Source of the DNA: Sphaerolaimus hirsutus
Lineage: Eukaryota; Nematoda; Chromadorea; Monhysterida; Sphaerolaimidae
Assembly (NCBI GenBank): GCA_964036195.1
Contig: OZ038456.1
Coordinates: forward strand, 23,537,792-23,601,791
DNA length: 64,000 nt
Direction: 5' to 3'
Shown here: positions 34,561-46,569 of the stretch, piece after piece
Numbering within the stretch: position 1 is the stretch's first letter
Layout of the letters: each line of letters starts with the position of its first letter
The notes under the pieces: generated by a model
Told to the model about the DNA's origin: nothing
Databases searched by the model: none
The model's input: the letters and a program-made list of their open reading frames with translations, nothing else
Translations under genes and position numbers: made by a program

Positions 34561-35358
34561 TACCGTATTTCCTCGAATTACCCCCCGGGGGATTTATGTT
34601 TTCAGAGTGAATATTTTGAAGGGGGGGGGGGTTACGCGAGGGGGTATTTCGAGGGGGGGGTATTATTTTGACAGAAATTTTTCGAAATCCCAGTACTAAA
34701 TTGTTGTTTGAAACGTACACAAACGTTGAAAAATGCAACAAAACCGGCATTTATAACACTCAATGCCCTTATATATATATACGTAGATAGTAAATATATA
34801 TACCGTATTTGCTTGAATAATCCCCCTGGGGGATTATTATTTCGGCAGACTTTTTTGAGGGGGGAACTAATCGAGGGGGGGGGGAATTATTAGAGGGGGA
34901 GAATAATTACTTTGTCAACAATTTCAACCATGTTTCTATCAACTCATTTGATTAAATATGCTTTATTCACACAAAAACGTGCCATTTTTGTTCAAATTGG
35001 GCACAATAAATTGAGCAAATCTCTTAAGGGGGGGATTATTCGAGGGGAGGAATTATTATTTCCTCACTCGTCTTACAGGGGCGGGGGTTTATTCGAAGGG
35101 GGGGGAATTATTCAAGGGGGGAACTATTCAAGCAAATACGGTAACTGGTTCTAACATCACACAGTCATTGTTTTTAGCATTTGTTCTGCGTTTCCCGGAT
35201 CACAAACCGCATTACGTTCTCTATACAATAAGTTGGGGGGGGGGGGGGGGGTATTTCGAGGGCTGTTTTAAGTTCATAGTGCCCATTTTGAGGGGGGGGG
35301 GGTTATTTCGAGACGGGGGTATTTCGAGGGTGGGGGGGCATTTCGAGGAAATACGGTA
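34561..35358. mobile_element. TACCGTATTTCCTCG-ended TCGAAATACCCC MITE with nested relative
   Basis: It starts TACCGTATTTCCTCGAATTA and ends CGAGGAAATACGGTA. It is split by a TACCGTATTTGCTTG element at 34801-35143. The G-rich subterminal repeats are as in 22904-23314. Confidence 0.78.
34801..35143. mobile_element. TACCGTATTTGCTTG-ended TTGAATAATCCCC MITE
   Basis: It starts TACCGTATTTGCTTGAATAA and ends TTCAAGCAAATACGGTA, bounded by TA. The interior repeats GAATTATTCGAGGGG-like units. It shares the TACCGTATT terminus with the element it entered, but the interior motif is different. Confidence 0.8.
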
Positions 35359-35539
35359 CCTTCCCATTTACAGATTTTTTTACTGTCATGATCATTTTAA
35401 CCTTAAGTAATTACCTAAACATTGTACAGTTCATAGTTCAATTGACCCCCCCCCCCCTCGAAATACCCCAAAGTCTGAGCAAGCTAGGAAAAATACCCCA
35501 TGTGGAATAATGTACACCATGTTTGCATGCAATATACAC

Positions 35540-35920
35540 TACAGTATTTATTCTAATGGAAGAGCGCCGTTCTATTTTTTTGTCAACTTTTTTACCTGCC
35601 GTTCTATTGGACGTGCCGTTCTATTGGAGGTTGCCATTCTATTTTTTTCACCAATTTTTTCACACATTTCTCCTTTGAACAGTGCCTTATTTTCAATGAA
35701 TCTTAAGCAATATTTTAATATTAGAGCATCAATTTGAGATTAGATATCTATTTGAATGCTTTGATCGTTCTCGCCATCCATTTTTCAATACATTTTTGTG
35801 TTTTGGCACACTCCCAACGTAAATACTTCCTACCTGCCACACAAATGTGCCAAAACCGGCCGTTCTATTGGCTGTGCCGTTCTATTGGAGGTATGCCGTT
35901 CTATTAGAAAAAATACGGTA
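35540..35920. mobile_element. TACAGTATTTATTC-ended AATAGAACGG MITE
   Basis: It starts TACAGTATTTATTCTAATGG and ends CTATTAGAAAAAATACGGTA, with repeated CCGTTCTATTGGAGG units. A second, right-truncated copy follows at 35947-36196 (TACCGCATTTCTTCTAATAG). Confidence 0.75.
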
Positions 35921-36196
35921 TGTAATAATCACTACCAATATCCAAATACCGCATTTCTTCTAATAGAAGAGCGCCGGTCTATTTTTCATCAACTTTTTTA
36001 CCTGCCATTCTATTGGAGGTGCTGTTCTATTCAAGGCTGCCATTGTATTTTTTTCACCAATTTTTTTCACAGATTACTCATTTCAACATAGCCTTATTTT
36101 TAATGAAGCTTGAGCAATAGTTCAATTTTAGAAGAATAATATCAGAGCATCAATTTGATATTTAACACACCTACTTGAATGCTTTGAACATTAGAA

Positions 36197-37766
36197 TACC
36201 GTATTACCTCGAAATACCCCCAGGGGGTTTATTATTTCGCCAGCAAAATGTGAGGGGGGATAATTCGAGGGGGGGTTTATTCGAGGGGGGGGGTCTATTA
36301 TTTCGCCAGAAATTTTCGGAAATTCCCCATACGCAGACGTAGAAAAATCGAACAATCACATAAATTTATAAACCCTTGTTTACCTCGATCCGGATGGTTG
36401 CGAATTTTTTAAAAACGTTTCGTTCACGCCCCCCTGTAAAGTTTTCGGGAAAATTGACCCGACTCAAAAAATAGCCCAAACAGTTGTCTACATGATGTGT
36501 GGATCACCCCCCAATATAACGCCGCGTGGGCCGTGTAAGCGGGCCACACATTTTTTTATACCAAAATGCAGTGTTTACCTCGGTCCGGATGGTGGCTCCA
36601 AATCTTATATAGTCTGTTTTTCAAGGCCAGAATTTGGCCGAAACATAGAACAGTGTCCTGGCTTAGTGCCAAATGCCATTTCAACGGCTTATTTACAGGC
36701 AGAAATAAGATTATGATATTTTCAATTTGCACTGTTTTGTACTGCGGATCACGATCAGCTGTGATTCTGATCATTTTATCGCCTCATCTTACATCTATTA
36801 ACACAGAAAATGCTTCCACCAGAAAGAGAAATCTTTCGCGGTATTTTTAAAACCTACACCACTCAAATTCACCCACCCAAACATGAGAATTTGAGGGGCG
36901 AAATTTAAAAAACATTGCTAAATTTTACTTACTACTAATTTCCTTCCCTGGACAAAATGTTCTAACTTTTTAAAATTTCACCCCTCAATATCTCATTTTT
37001 GGGAAGGGTGTATTTGAGCGGAGTAGGTTTTTAAGAATACTGCAAAAGATTTCTCTTTCTGATGGAAGCATTTTCTGTGTTAATAGATGTAAGATGAGGC
37101 GATAAAATGATCACAATCAAAGCTGATCGTGATCCGCAGTACAAAACAGTGCAAATTGAAAATATCGTAATCTTATTTCTGCCTGTAAATAAGCCGTTGA
37201 AATGGCATTTGGCACGAAGCCAGGACACTGTTCTATGTTTCGGCCAAATTCTGGCCTTGAAAAACAGACTATATAAGATTTGGAGCCACCATCCGGACCA
37301 AGGTGAACACTGCATTTTGGTATAAAAAAATGCGTGGCCCGCTTACACGGCCCACGCGGCGTTATATTGGGGGGCGATCCGTACATTATGTAGACAACTC
37401 TTTGGGCTATTTTTTGAGTCGGGTCAATTTTCCCCAAAACTTTACAGGGGGGCGTGAACAAAACGTTTTTTAAAAATTCATAACCATCCGGATCGAGGTA
37501 AACAGGGGTTTATGTGTTCATGGGCATATATAACTGTATATACACAAAAACCCTTCCCTAACGTCACTTAGTCATCAGTTTTGACGTGTGTTCTGCATAG
37601 TACAGATCACAAACTGCGGTATTTGTCACGTACGTTCACGTTACACTCAATTTTAGGGGGGGGGGTATTTCGAGGGGGAGTTTATTATTTCCTCAGCCGA
37701 AATTTAGGGGGGGGGGTATTTCGAGGGGGGGTTAATTCAAGGGGGGGTAATTCGAGGTAATACGGT
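36197..37766. mobile_element. TACCGTATTACCTCG-ended MITE split by a foldback element
   Basis: It starts TACCGTATTACCTCGAAATA and ends TTCGAGGTAATACGGTA, with G-rich subterminal repeats at 36230-36310 and 37650-37750. The interior is occupied by a large inverted repeat (36376-37507). Confidence 0.75.
36376..37507. repeat. foldback element with about 490-base near-identical arms
   Basis: Arms at about 36376-36865 and 37010-37507 are inverted copies with few differences, starting GTTTACCTCGATCCGGATGG. The loop is about 145 bases. Opposed reading frames in the two arms (for example 36566-36850 and 37031-37315) are mirror images of one sequence and need not be genes. The arms' close similarity suggests recent insertion or gene conversion. 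Confidence 0.85.
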
Positions 37767-38007
37767 AAATATGGTACATCATACAGTCATACTTGGCTGC
37801 ATTTATTACCAGTTTTCGCTATTTAAATGCCTATTCTGTAATACGATCCTTCACAAAAAGTAAAATAACATATAAAATAACCCTTGAATAAGCGCCCCTT
37901 TGAATTACCCCCCCCCCTCCGTCAAAATTTTCTGGTGAAATAATAAACCCCCTAGTGGTATTCTGAGGGAATATGGTATTTACAATAGACAGGTATTGTG
38001 AACATAC

Positions 38008-38166
38008 CGAATCTGCTCGTGATAGTAATTTTTATAGTTGAGAAGTTTCCATGATAGCATGATGCCTTGAAAGTTGGCTGGCAAGTGGTTGTAATATAGA
38101 ACACACTGCATGTCGCCAATCCAGACAGGTTCATACTGAGCGAGAATTTCTTTCATTTGTAAACAC
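38008..38166 (-). CDS. candidate host exon
   Basis: On the minus strand, after the acceptor-like CATATTCAG, an open 159-base block reads CLQMKEILAQYEPVWIGDMQ and continues to LLNYKNYYHEQIR. It ends at an excellent donor (ATTCG then GTATGT). Phase is 2 in and 2 out. It joins in frame to the block at 55876-55917 upstream and to 13834-13933 downstream. The acceptor lies only about 20 bases from a transposon boundary. I do not recognise the product. Confidence 0.48.
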
Positions 38167-39549
38167 CTGAATATGCGTGTATAATCGGCGGCATAGGCGG
38201 CGCAAGGTCCCAATTTGCCCTTGTGACATTCACATTAGTCAAAATTCCACCTTGTGACACCTTTTTATCGGAGCGCTTATGTGAAGTTGGCATCCAGCCA
38301 AAAATTTCGAAAATTATTATAAAAATAATAAAAATGGGCTACACATAGGTATATAGCCATGTAAATAAATGAAAATAGTTATTATATAGGTGGAAATAAG
38401 CAAAATGGAGCAAATCTTAACGATTTTTAGCTAATTTTCAGATTTCACTCTCGTTTGTACAATACACGCTTGTGAATGTCACATTGTGCCTACACACACT
38501 AGTTTTCACCGTGACTTCGTGTGAAAACTGAAATTTTTTAAAATGCAATTTTAAAATGCAAATGAACATGGTTGAATGATTTTATTTTAATTAAATTAGA
38601 AATTAAATTAATGAAAGTTAAAGTTTGAAAATTTTAAAACTAAAACACATATAGCATACAAAAAGAGTAGGCTGAATGTTGCCATCAAATCAAATCAAAT
38701 CAAATAAAGTTTACTCGGCTCGGACCTCAAGAGTCCAATGCAAGTAAATAACACAACACATTGTACATCCATCGATTACTCCTACATTGCGGTCTTACAC
38801 AGGTGAGTTTTAAACGACGTATACGCATATATTTACCAACAGCTGGCGGTATCTAGGTAACTTAATTTGAACCGGAGAATGGTGGTGTTGAGAATTGAAA
38901 ACTACAAGTGCCTAAAAATGTCCTAAGTACTGAGAACGAACGCGGCAGACAACATTGCCAGTAGCACCGCAATAACACTCTAGAACCCCACGACCCGGGT
39001 TTGAACTGCTCATAAAAACGCTGAGCCACATAACTGCTTACAAAAAACGCAAAGAAAAGTAGAATAAAGAAGTACATTCACAAAGATGTATCATACAGAA
39101 GATGTGCACATTGTCCGCAAATCCTTAACCATTGTTTCTTTCCGGTTTCCGATAAATTCCCAACTTTTCCAAATTGTTGTTTACTTGGACTGTCCATGAA
39201 ACACAGTGAGAAAACGTCATCTGTCCACACAAAGTATTGTGAAAGATTGTATTCCTTGATTTTTGTGTATAATTTTGCCAGTTTTGAGTTTTTCCAAATT
39301 TTCCAAATATTTGCCAAAAGAAATCCCATTTACACGGTTTTGCAGACTTTATATGTCCTCATTGAACATCATTTACAGGAGATCTCCTAAGTTTACCCGT
39401 CATTGTCTGTTTTACACCTCATCATTACATCATTGACCAAATCATAGAAATTGCGTCGCAAAACTCGTATCCACTTGAATGTATCTACAATATTGCTACA
39501 TCTTTGTACATTGCAATGAACATGGTGGCTGAGATCTGCTGGCTTATCC

Positions 39550-42500
39550 TCACTGGTGCGGCGTCCTGCTCGCGAACAATAAACCGTCACAGCGTTCTAC
39601 CTCCCCAGCGAGGACACCAGACAGTATCTCCAGATATTCCGATGCTTGGATACGCATTTTGTGGCACACTGCGGCATCAAACACATTACTAGGAATCTGT
39701 CTCTCAATATTATGGGGAATTTGTCGTGAATTCAAAGCCGCCGCTGCCTCGGATGTAGAGAGCATCTCTCCACACCGTCGGCTGCAGCAGTCTTCACTTA
39801 GCGACCTCACCCAGGCTCTGCGCCAGAGTGTCACCATAGGATGTTGGCACTGTCCCAAGTAATGGGACAGTGTCATCCAAAATGACCACCCTAGTGCTTC
39901 GCATAATGGACAGTTAGTCCATTGCCTAGTGTTGTTATGCCTAAAGCGTAATTGTTGTATTTTTGGAAGCCACCCATGTCCTCCCGCGAACCATGCGTGT
40001 TCATTTGTTTGCAGTGTTTCTGGTAACAGTGGTGTTATCTCGTCTAAGACTTGATTTTCTTTTTGCACACTTTGTTGTCCTGTTGTCCTAGATTTCAGTC
40101 CCACTTCCCAGCCATAGTGTTTACATGTGGTTAGTATCTCATTTTTGGAACAGTTTTGCAAGTTTTCTAAGCCTACCTCACTCTTTGCTCCCGTTGCCCG
40201 GCCCCGTGGTGAATTTTTCCTCATTGAGCCCACGTTCCCCCTCTGACTTTGTGCCCCCCATATTCTTGCTGTTAGTTTGGTTGTTTCCAAGGCTTTGTTA
40301 GATTCTAGATAGTCGTTGTATCTAATCACATTGTACTTATACCAACACTCCATGGTTCTGATGTCCCAGTCTATCCCTAACAGCTTGTTTGAAATGTTTC
40401 TCCCCACCCCGCCCAGTTGTCGGTACAGCCCTAATTGTAAGGCTGTCATTTGTTTCAACGCCGTTTTTGATATCCCAGTTATTTCACTGCCGTACATTAC
40501 TGTACTTGCGACATACACCCCCCAGAGCATGTTCAATGCCCATATCTGTCGTCTGCTGTGTTTTCCAACTTCCCTAGCCAAGAATCTGCCCTTTGTAAGC
40601 TTGTCCATGTAGCCATTTTTCTGCGCCTGAAAAGGGTCTCGTCCGCTACTCAGCTTGATTCCCAGATATTTTGTTTCATCACATTCTTTGATAACTTGTT
40701 TTTTCCCATTGTGACCAATCCCCAGTTCCCAGTTCCTGTTTGGATCTGCTTTTCTTCTGAAATGCATTACCATACTTTTCTGTTCGCTTATCCCAACTCC
40801 CCACTCGTAGCTCCAGTCCGTGAACGTGTCCATTACGCACTGTAGATCGTGATCGTTGTTTGCCATCAGTACGACGTCATCTACAAAAAACCCTGCTGGT
40901 ATTTTTCTACCCCCTAAATTTGCTCCTATCCCTAGTCGTTCCAGTTTTGTCCGCAAGTCTGCCATGTACAGGACATATAGCGTGGGGCTTAGGCAGCAAC
41001 CCTGTCGTACCCCTAGGGGGTAGTCTAAGTTTTCTGTGCTAACATCGTTGTATTGTAAGTAGCATTGTTGACCTGTGTACGTGCCTTTTATAGCCGTACA
41101 CAGTTTCTTGCCATACCCATAGTCTCTCAGTTTAACCCACTGCAGTTTAACCCATAGCGATCCCTGTTCACTCTATCGAAAGCTTTGACTGCATCCACGA
41201 AGCAGGCTGACAGTTTGTTTGTCTCTGAAAGGCAGCCCTGTAGAATCACGTGGTTGTCGGTTGTTCTTCTGTTCGCTCTGAAGCCGGCCTGCATATCTCC
41301 GAAAGTGTTGCTTACTTCGAATGCATTCATTAGCCGCTTATTCAGGATTGAGCAATACAATTTGAGTATATTGCACTGTATTCCCACTGTCCGATAGTTG
41401 TTCACATCTGACTTTGATCCCTTTTTATGCAGTAGAACGAGCTTGCATGTTTTTGCTTTGTTCAGAATAGCCTCCTGACCGTCGAACCACCGATTCATTT
41501 GGTTTGTTAGGGCTTCTAGTAGGTGTCTTCCCGGCATTCTGATCATCTCATGAGATATCCCCGTTGTGCCTGCCGACTTCCCCAGCTTCATTTTTCTGCA
41601 TGCCTCCAGTGTCTCTTGCTGTGATATTTCCCTGTCCATTTGTTCGGATAGATTTCTATCTATCACACCCTTCATCCCGTGATCTGTGTCAAAGTCGGTT
41701 TTCTCTATATTTGGAGACTGTATTCATTGCCAAAATTCCACAAGCACTTGTTTCAATTCCTCATCGTCCTTGCACACTCGTGACCCATTCTTGAGCATTG
41801 GATATTTGACATCCGAGTCGCGTAGCTTCGCTGCCAGCTTATACAGATTTGTGTGTTCAATTCCGTATTTTAGCTCATTCTCCAATACCCTGTCCTTCTT
41901 TTCTTCTCTCGCCGTTCCTTCAATCTGCCTTATATTCTGCAGTCCAGCTTTCCGTGCAGTTCTGTACTCTGTCAGCCCTAGTCTCCCCTCGTGCAGCGCT
42001 CTGCGTTTCCTGGTCAAAATCCACTTTGTTTCTCTTATCTGTTTGATGTGCTTTGACTCTTTCATGTTCCCTTGCTTCACTCCGAACCACTGCTCCGCCC
42101 ATTGCTGCAAAAAATCAAGCAGGGCAGAGTAGTTGTCCGGGGCTGTTTTTTGTTCCAGGATTTTCTCGATTTCTGATAGAAATTTTGTCGATTTGTCTTT
42201 CCCTCTGACTGACCACCTCGGTGATTGCCTTTGATTCTCCCTTTGTCCACCTCCGCTCGATTCTATCGTGATGTTGATGTCCAGTGCACTGTGATCCGAT
42301 ATCAAGGGGCTTCCTCCATGCCCAAGATTTTTCATCTCTGCATACACAGTCGTCGCCTGATTATCAATCATACAGTAGTCGATCCTTGTTTTTGTCCTGC
42401 CTGACTCAAAGGTCCACCATTGCCCATTTGCATCCTCCAAGACCGACACATCTATTGCATCCAGCCATCCTTTCACTAGTCTCCCCGTGCTGTTAACAGT

Positions 42501-44366
42501 CTCACTACACCTACCTCTTCCTAATAGATCCGGTCCTAGCGACGCATTGAAATCACCAACCACAATGGTATCTCTACCCGGGCTTCGATTGCCTATTATT
42601 TGCTCTGATATTGCCTCCAGAATTTTAGCATTTGATTCCTTCTGCTCTTTGTCTCTTTGCAGCAGTCCTTGATCTAGTAAATACAGTCCTACGATATCCA
42701 CTTTCCCTGCAAGTGTTGAAATTGTCATTGAGACTGTATTACTCTCTAAGCCCCCCTCCGTGATGGATCCCTGCATGTATGCCGAGATAGATCTCTTTAT
42801 ATATACAAGGAATCCCCCGTTATTATTTTCTGGTTTGGGTATGAGTGTGAGATCATACCCAGGCATCTCCGTCGTCTCTAGCCGTGTTCTTACATTAGCT
42901 TCTCCTAAAATGACAACATCATAGCGTTCACTCCTTAACATTTCTTGAATTTGTTTGTGTTTATTGCGCGCCGATCTCACGTTTTGGTAGATCAGTTTCA
43001 GTTGATTTCCCCAGGTCACCCCTTTTTTATTTTTCCGTTCTTTGTTGTCGTTACCTATCTTCACCTCCGGTTTTTTCTTTCTTAGGATCCCCGTTATCCT
43101 ACATAAAGTTTTTTGTTTTTTAGTTCTCGGACCGCGAGCAGAGGTGTCCTCACCTGATTGTATCCCTACCGTGTCTGTGCTATGTGTTATTGGTTGGTGT
43201 GACTCATCAATATTGTTGACATTGTTTGTCTTAGGATGTGGTTTTTTCCGGGACCTACCGCTGTGTGTGTAAAGTGCCCTTTTCCATATCACCCATAATA
43301 TTGAGAGACATACCCCTATCCATTCCATAGTATCACAAATGCCAGATGAGAGTTGCCGCCTCACTTTTGTCAACCGCCTAATCCATGTCGCACGCATTTC
43401 CGCACTCCACCCGATAGCCGTTCTGCACAGTAAAATTACATAGTAATTACCCCTTAACAGATATCCTATCCTTGTCCTGCCCCATTCAGATCCCAGCGGT
43501 TTGTGAGGTTTTGCAAAGTGTTGTTGTAATACCCAAAATCCCCCTATCGCAAGCAGTCCTAACAACATACCAGTGTTGCTGGCGCGACGAGCTAGCGCCG
43601 AGAGTCGCCGTATGGGTGGCTGCACCCGCCGCCCACGCCTCGATATTGGGAAAATTCTCCGCGTCGGTACGCACCTCGACCACCTCCCTGCTGGTACCCG
43701 CCGCCGTAACTGCGAATAACGGTCTTTGTTCTCAGAAATCCTACGCAGTATATCTCTTAATGTAGTTTTCACCACTGGTCTCCTGCCCTTTTGCCACGAA
43801 AGGGCAAGGGCGGGAAACCAGCTGCGAAGACTAACATCAATTGTCAATGATCCATTTTTCAATTCCCGCAGTAATAGGCACAGTCCTACAGCCACACCTA
43901 TCATTTTGCAGCATAAGCTTAAAACCCCAGAGCCCTTGCATGTCTTAGTCTCACCGGTCTCGGTAGTTTCGCGTTCCTCCACCGGCCACTTCCGAATGTC
44001 GGGTTTCTGACCTGCCACTACGCCAGCTGCCGTTTCTATCGGAGACTTGATCAGCCCCTTCGCGCTGAGAACTCTGATCCTTCCCAGAAGTTTTGCGATC
44101 TTTTGATTTCCGTGAATGACTGCGTTCTCGCTCGGCATGCGGCCGCTTAGAGCTTTTCCTGCCGCTGCGTTCTCGGTGTACCTGAGTGATAGCATAGGTT
44201 GCATCATTGTATTACTCCTACCTATTACACACCCATCACCATATTTGTACAAAAATTGAAATGTGTAATGAGTGGAATAGGTACTTGTACCGCCAATGCG
44301 CTCTCTTTTTACTCTAGTATCTACCCACCAGTTCAGACTCGTTCCCACCAGTTCCGTTTGTTCCAA
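39550..44366 (-). pseudogene. LINE ORF2: endonuclease and reverse transcriptase, broken
   Basis: The minus-strand frame begins at 44366 and overlaps the ORF1 end by 34 bases. Residues 1-456 are an unusual extension (hydrophobic stretches near 147-166, 266-281 and 344-361; very basic 196-260). An APE-type endonuclease follows from about residue 457: YQNVRSARNK, VVILGEANV, VVGDFNASLG, TRIDYCMID, ISDHSALDI. The RT region carries LGKSAGTTGISHE, LLHKKGSKSDVNNY, CFVDAVKAFDRV, GVRQGCCLSPTLY and FFVDDVVLMAN, then CPLC...HYLGQC near the C-terminus. Damage: an in-frame TGA at 41724, a 1-base loss near 41155 after NRDR, and a 15-base tandem duplication (tgggttaaactgcag) beside it. With few lesions it is a fairly young copy. 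Confidence 0.9.
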
Positions 44367-46569
44367 ATTGCCAGCACTATCTCCCGCGTCATCAGCCTAG
44401 CAATGTAGCCATTTCCGTACGGGCTCAGGTGTAGGCCGTCCGTGTTCAGCATGCCGTAGTACTGTTCCTCCAGACACTGCACTGGCGGGCGCTGCTGGTG
44501 CGCAGCCGGTTCCGCCAAATCCCCCGTCCTGTCCATCATGTACGCAAAGTTGGTTTTCATGTATCTCAGCAGTGACACAATGCTGACGCCGCGGATCCGT
44601 TCGCAGGTGATTTTCAGGGCGTCTTCGATCAGTATCCCGATCTCCATGATGGATCTGTGCGCCTCTTTGTCCGTTGCCAGCCTTGGTTGCGCCGGATATA
44701 ATGGCTGCGTGAAGCACCCCACAATCGGGATGTGCGCGGCATTCTTCTTGTCCAGCCAGTAGCGCAGCCAGGCCAGGGACGTGTAGATGTTGGCCACAAA
44801 TTCCTTGATCCAGTGCGTTCTCTGGTCGCGCACTACCAAGAACACCGTGTCATAGTAGTCCAGCACGCACTTGATTGCCACTACATTGACCATATCCCAC
44901 TGCATCACGTCCCATGATCCCATTATGATGTTCAGTCTGCACCCTCTGTACATCGACGCGCACTGGGACACTCTGACCAAATCCGGCCGCCTCTCCGCCT
45001 CCGTGTGTTGTACGGTCTTCTGTAGGCGCTGCAGCAGTTGTCCCCTGAAATTGTCACACGCCGTGCTGTCTCCCGTCAGCCATACCGATAGCGGGCAGTG
45101 GCTGTAGGGCACTCCGTACATGTGGTACTTGAATGTCATCTGCGGGTCCCTTCCGGTATCTATTTCGTCCCGGCTGAACCTCGAGTCAAACGGACAATAA
45201 ACCGCCGTTTTCTCAGTCCAGCTGGGACGATACCAGTCCTTTTTGAAGTTCAAATTGTCCTTGCTCAGTTGTTCTTGCCAGTCGCCCTTGTTGTACTTGA
45301 GCGTTCTCATGAAGTCCTTCACCATCATCGGATTTTCGCCCGGCACCTCCACCAACACACCCCACTCTGCGTTCCCCCCTCTGCTGTCGTTCCACAGTTG
45401 GTATTTGGCTCTCTGCAGTGCTGTAGGTGCGTAGGTTGCCACCGCCGTAGCCACCCTGCTCCCACTCTTGCGCATGGCGTGACCTATCCACTCCTTTAGC
45501 CTACTGTTCTCTCCAATTTTGAACCACTCCCTCACCTTTGTCTTCTCCTCCTCCTCTGTCTCCGACTCCGAGCTGGACTCCGATTCGCTCTCCTTGCCCA
45601 ACGATTTCGCCGCCGCACTTTTGGACTTGCTTCGCCGATCTTTCTTCAGCCTCGTCGTTGCCGAGTGCGCGCGCTTTTGCTCTGCGTGGTAATCACCTAC
45701 TGTTTTCATGTAAGATGTATCCTTATAGTACACCTCTCCTTGAAATGTCAGTGATGCGATCTCTCCGTCTTCTAATGCATCCCATCCCCCCCAAATTTCA
45801 ACTCGTTTTGCATAATTGATGGTATCAGTTTCTTTTTTAACCTACCCGCAAGCATTTGCTCCGCCCTGGATCTGTGCTTGTCCGCTGCGCCGATTTCCCA
45901 CATTTTTTCTACCTGCTCCAGCTCCTTGAATTCAGATTCGTAGGCCTCCAGCTCGCCGTCGACCAGCACCTGAACCAAGTCCGCCGTGTCTCTGACTGTC
46001 TGCAGGGCTTCCCCGTAGGCGTTTAGGCATCTTTTGTCCTTCGGCAGGGTCATGCCATCCCAGACTGCCTTATAGAACCCGTTTCCTAGGAACCCGTGGT
46101 GCAGGCAAGCGTTGACGATCTGGCGCGTGCCGGTTAGCATCAAGTAGGCGCAGAATCTCTTGTTCTTGCCATAGACCGCCGATAACACCGCAATCAGAGA
46201 TTCGGTCAGCTTGCTGTTGCGCATAGCATCCGCTTCCGTGTTGGTGTAGTCATACCAAATCTGCATATTGTCGCAGGTATCTTTGTCGGCCGTGAAGTCC
46301 CGCCAGAATTGCGTCCTCGTATTGAACCAGATTGCTTTCGCAGCTGGTGACGCATCTGGACTCAGTGGTTTCCAGTCCTTATTCATCTGCACAGCCTTTT
46401 CCCTCATCTCTGTATCCATCAGCACCCTGCTTTTTTGCCACAAAAGGGCAAAGGCGGGGCACTTCCAGATAGTGCCATCCGAGGGAAACTCCATAGGCGC
46501 AAACATTGAAAATGGGTCGCTACTGTCCCCAGTCGAGATCATGAACAGTGTTGATTTGTCGACCTCCAT
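44333..46569 (-). pseudogene. LINE ORF1 with SGNH/GDSL esterase-like domain, one frameshift
   Basis: The minus-strand frame starts MEVDKSTLFMISTGDSS at 46569 and stops at 45772. A run of seven G at about 45790 appears one base short; with that allowance the frame continues into the block ending at 44333, giving about 745 residues. The C-terminal block has a Ser/Glu-rich acidic patch (ESESSSESETEEEE). It also has WLTGDSTACDNF (the GDS block I, near residue 221 of that block) and DGLHLSPYGNGYIARLM (block V, Asp-x-x-His). These are the Ser and Asp/His sites of SGNH hydrolases, known in ORF1 proteins of CR1-type LINEs. The N-terminal 265 residues match nothing I recognise. Confidence 0.78.

Noticed and set aside
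36566..37315. Two opposed reading frames as a gene pair
   Set aside because: They are the same sequence read from the two arms of an inverted repeat. No codon bias, start context or homology supports them.
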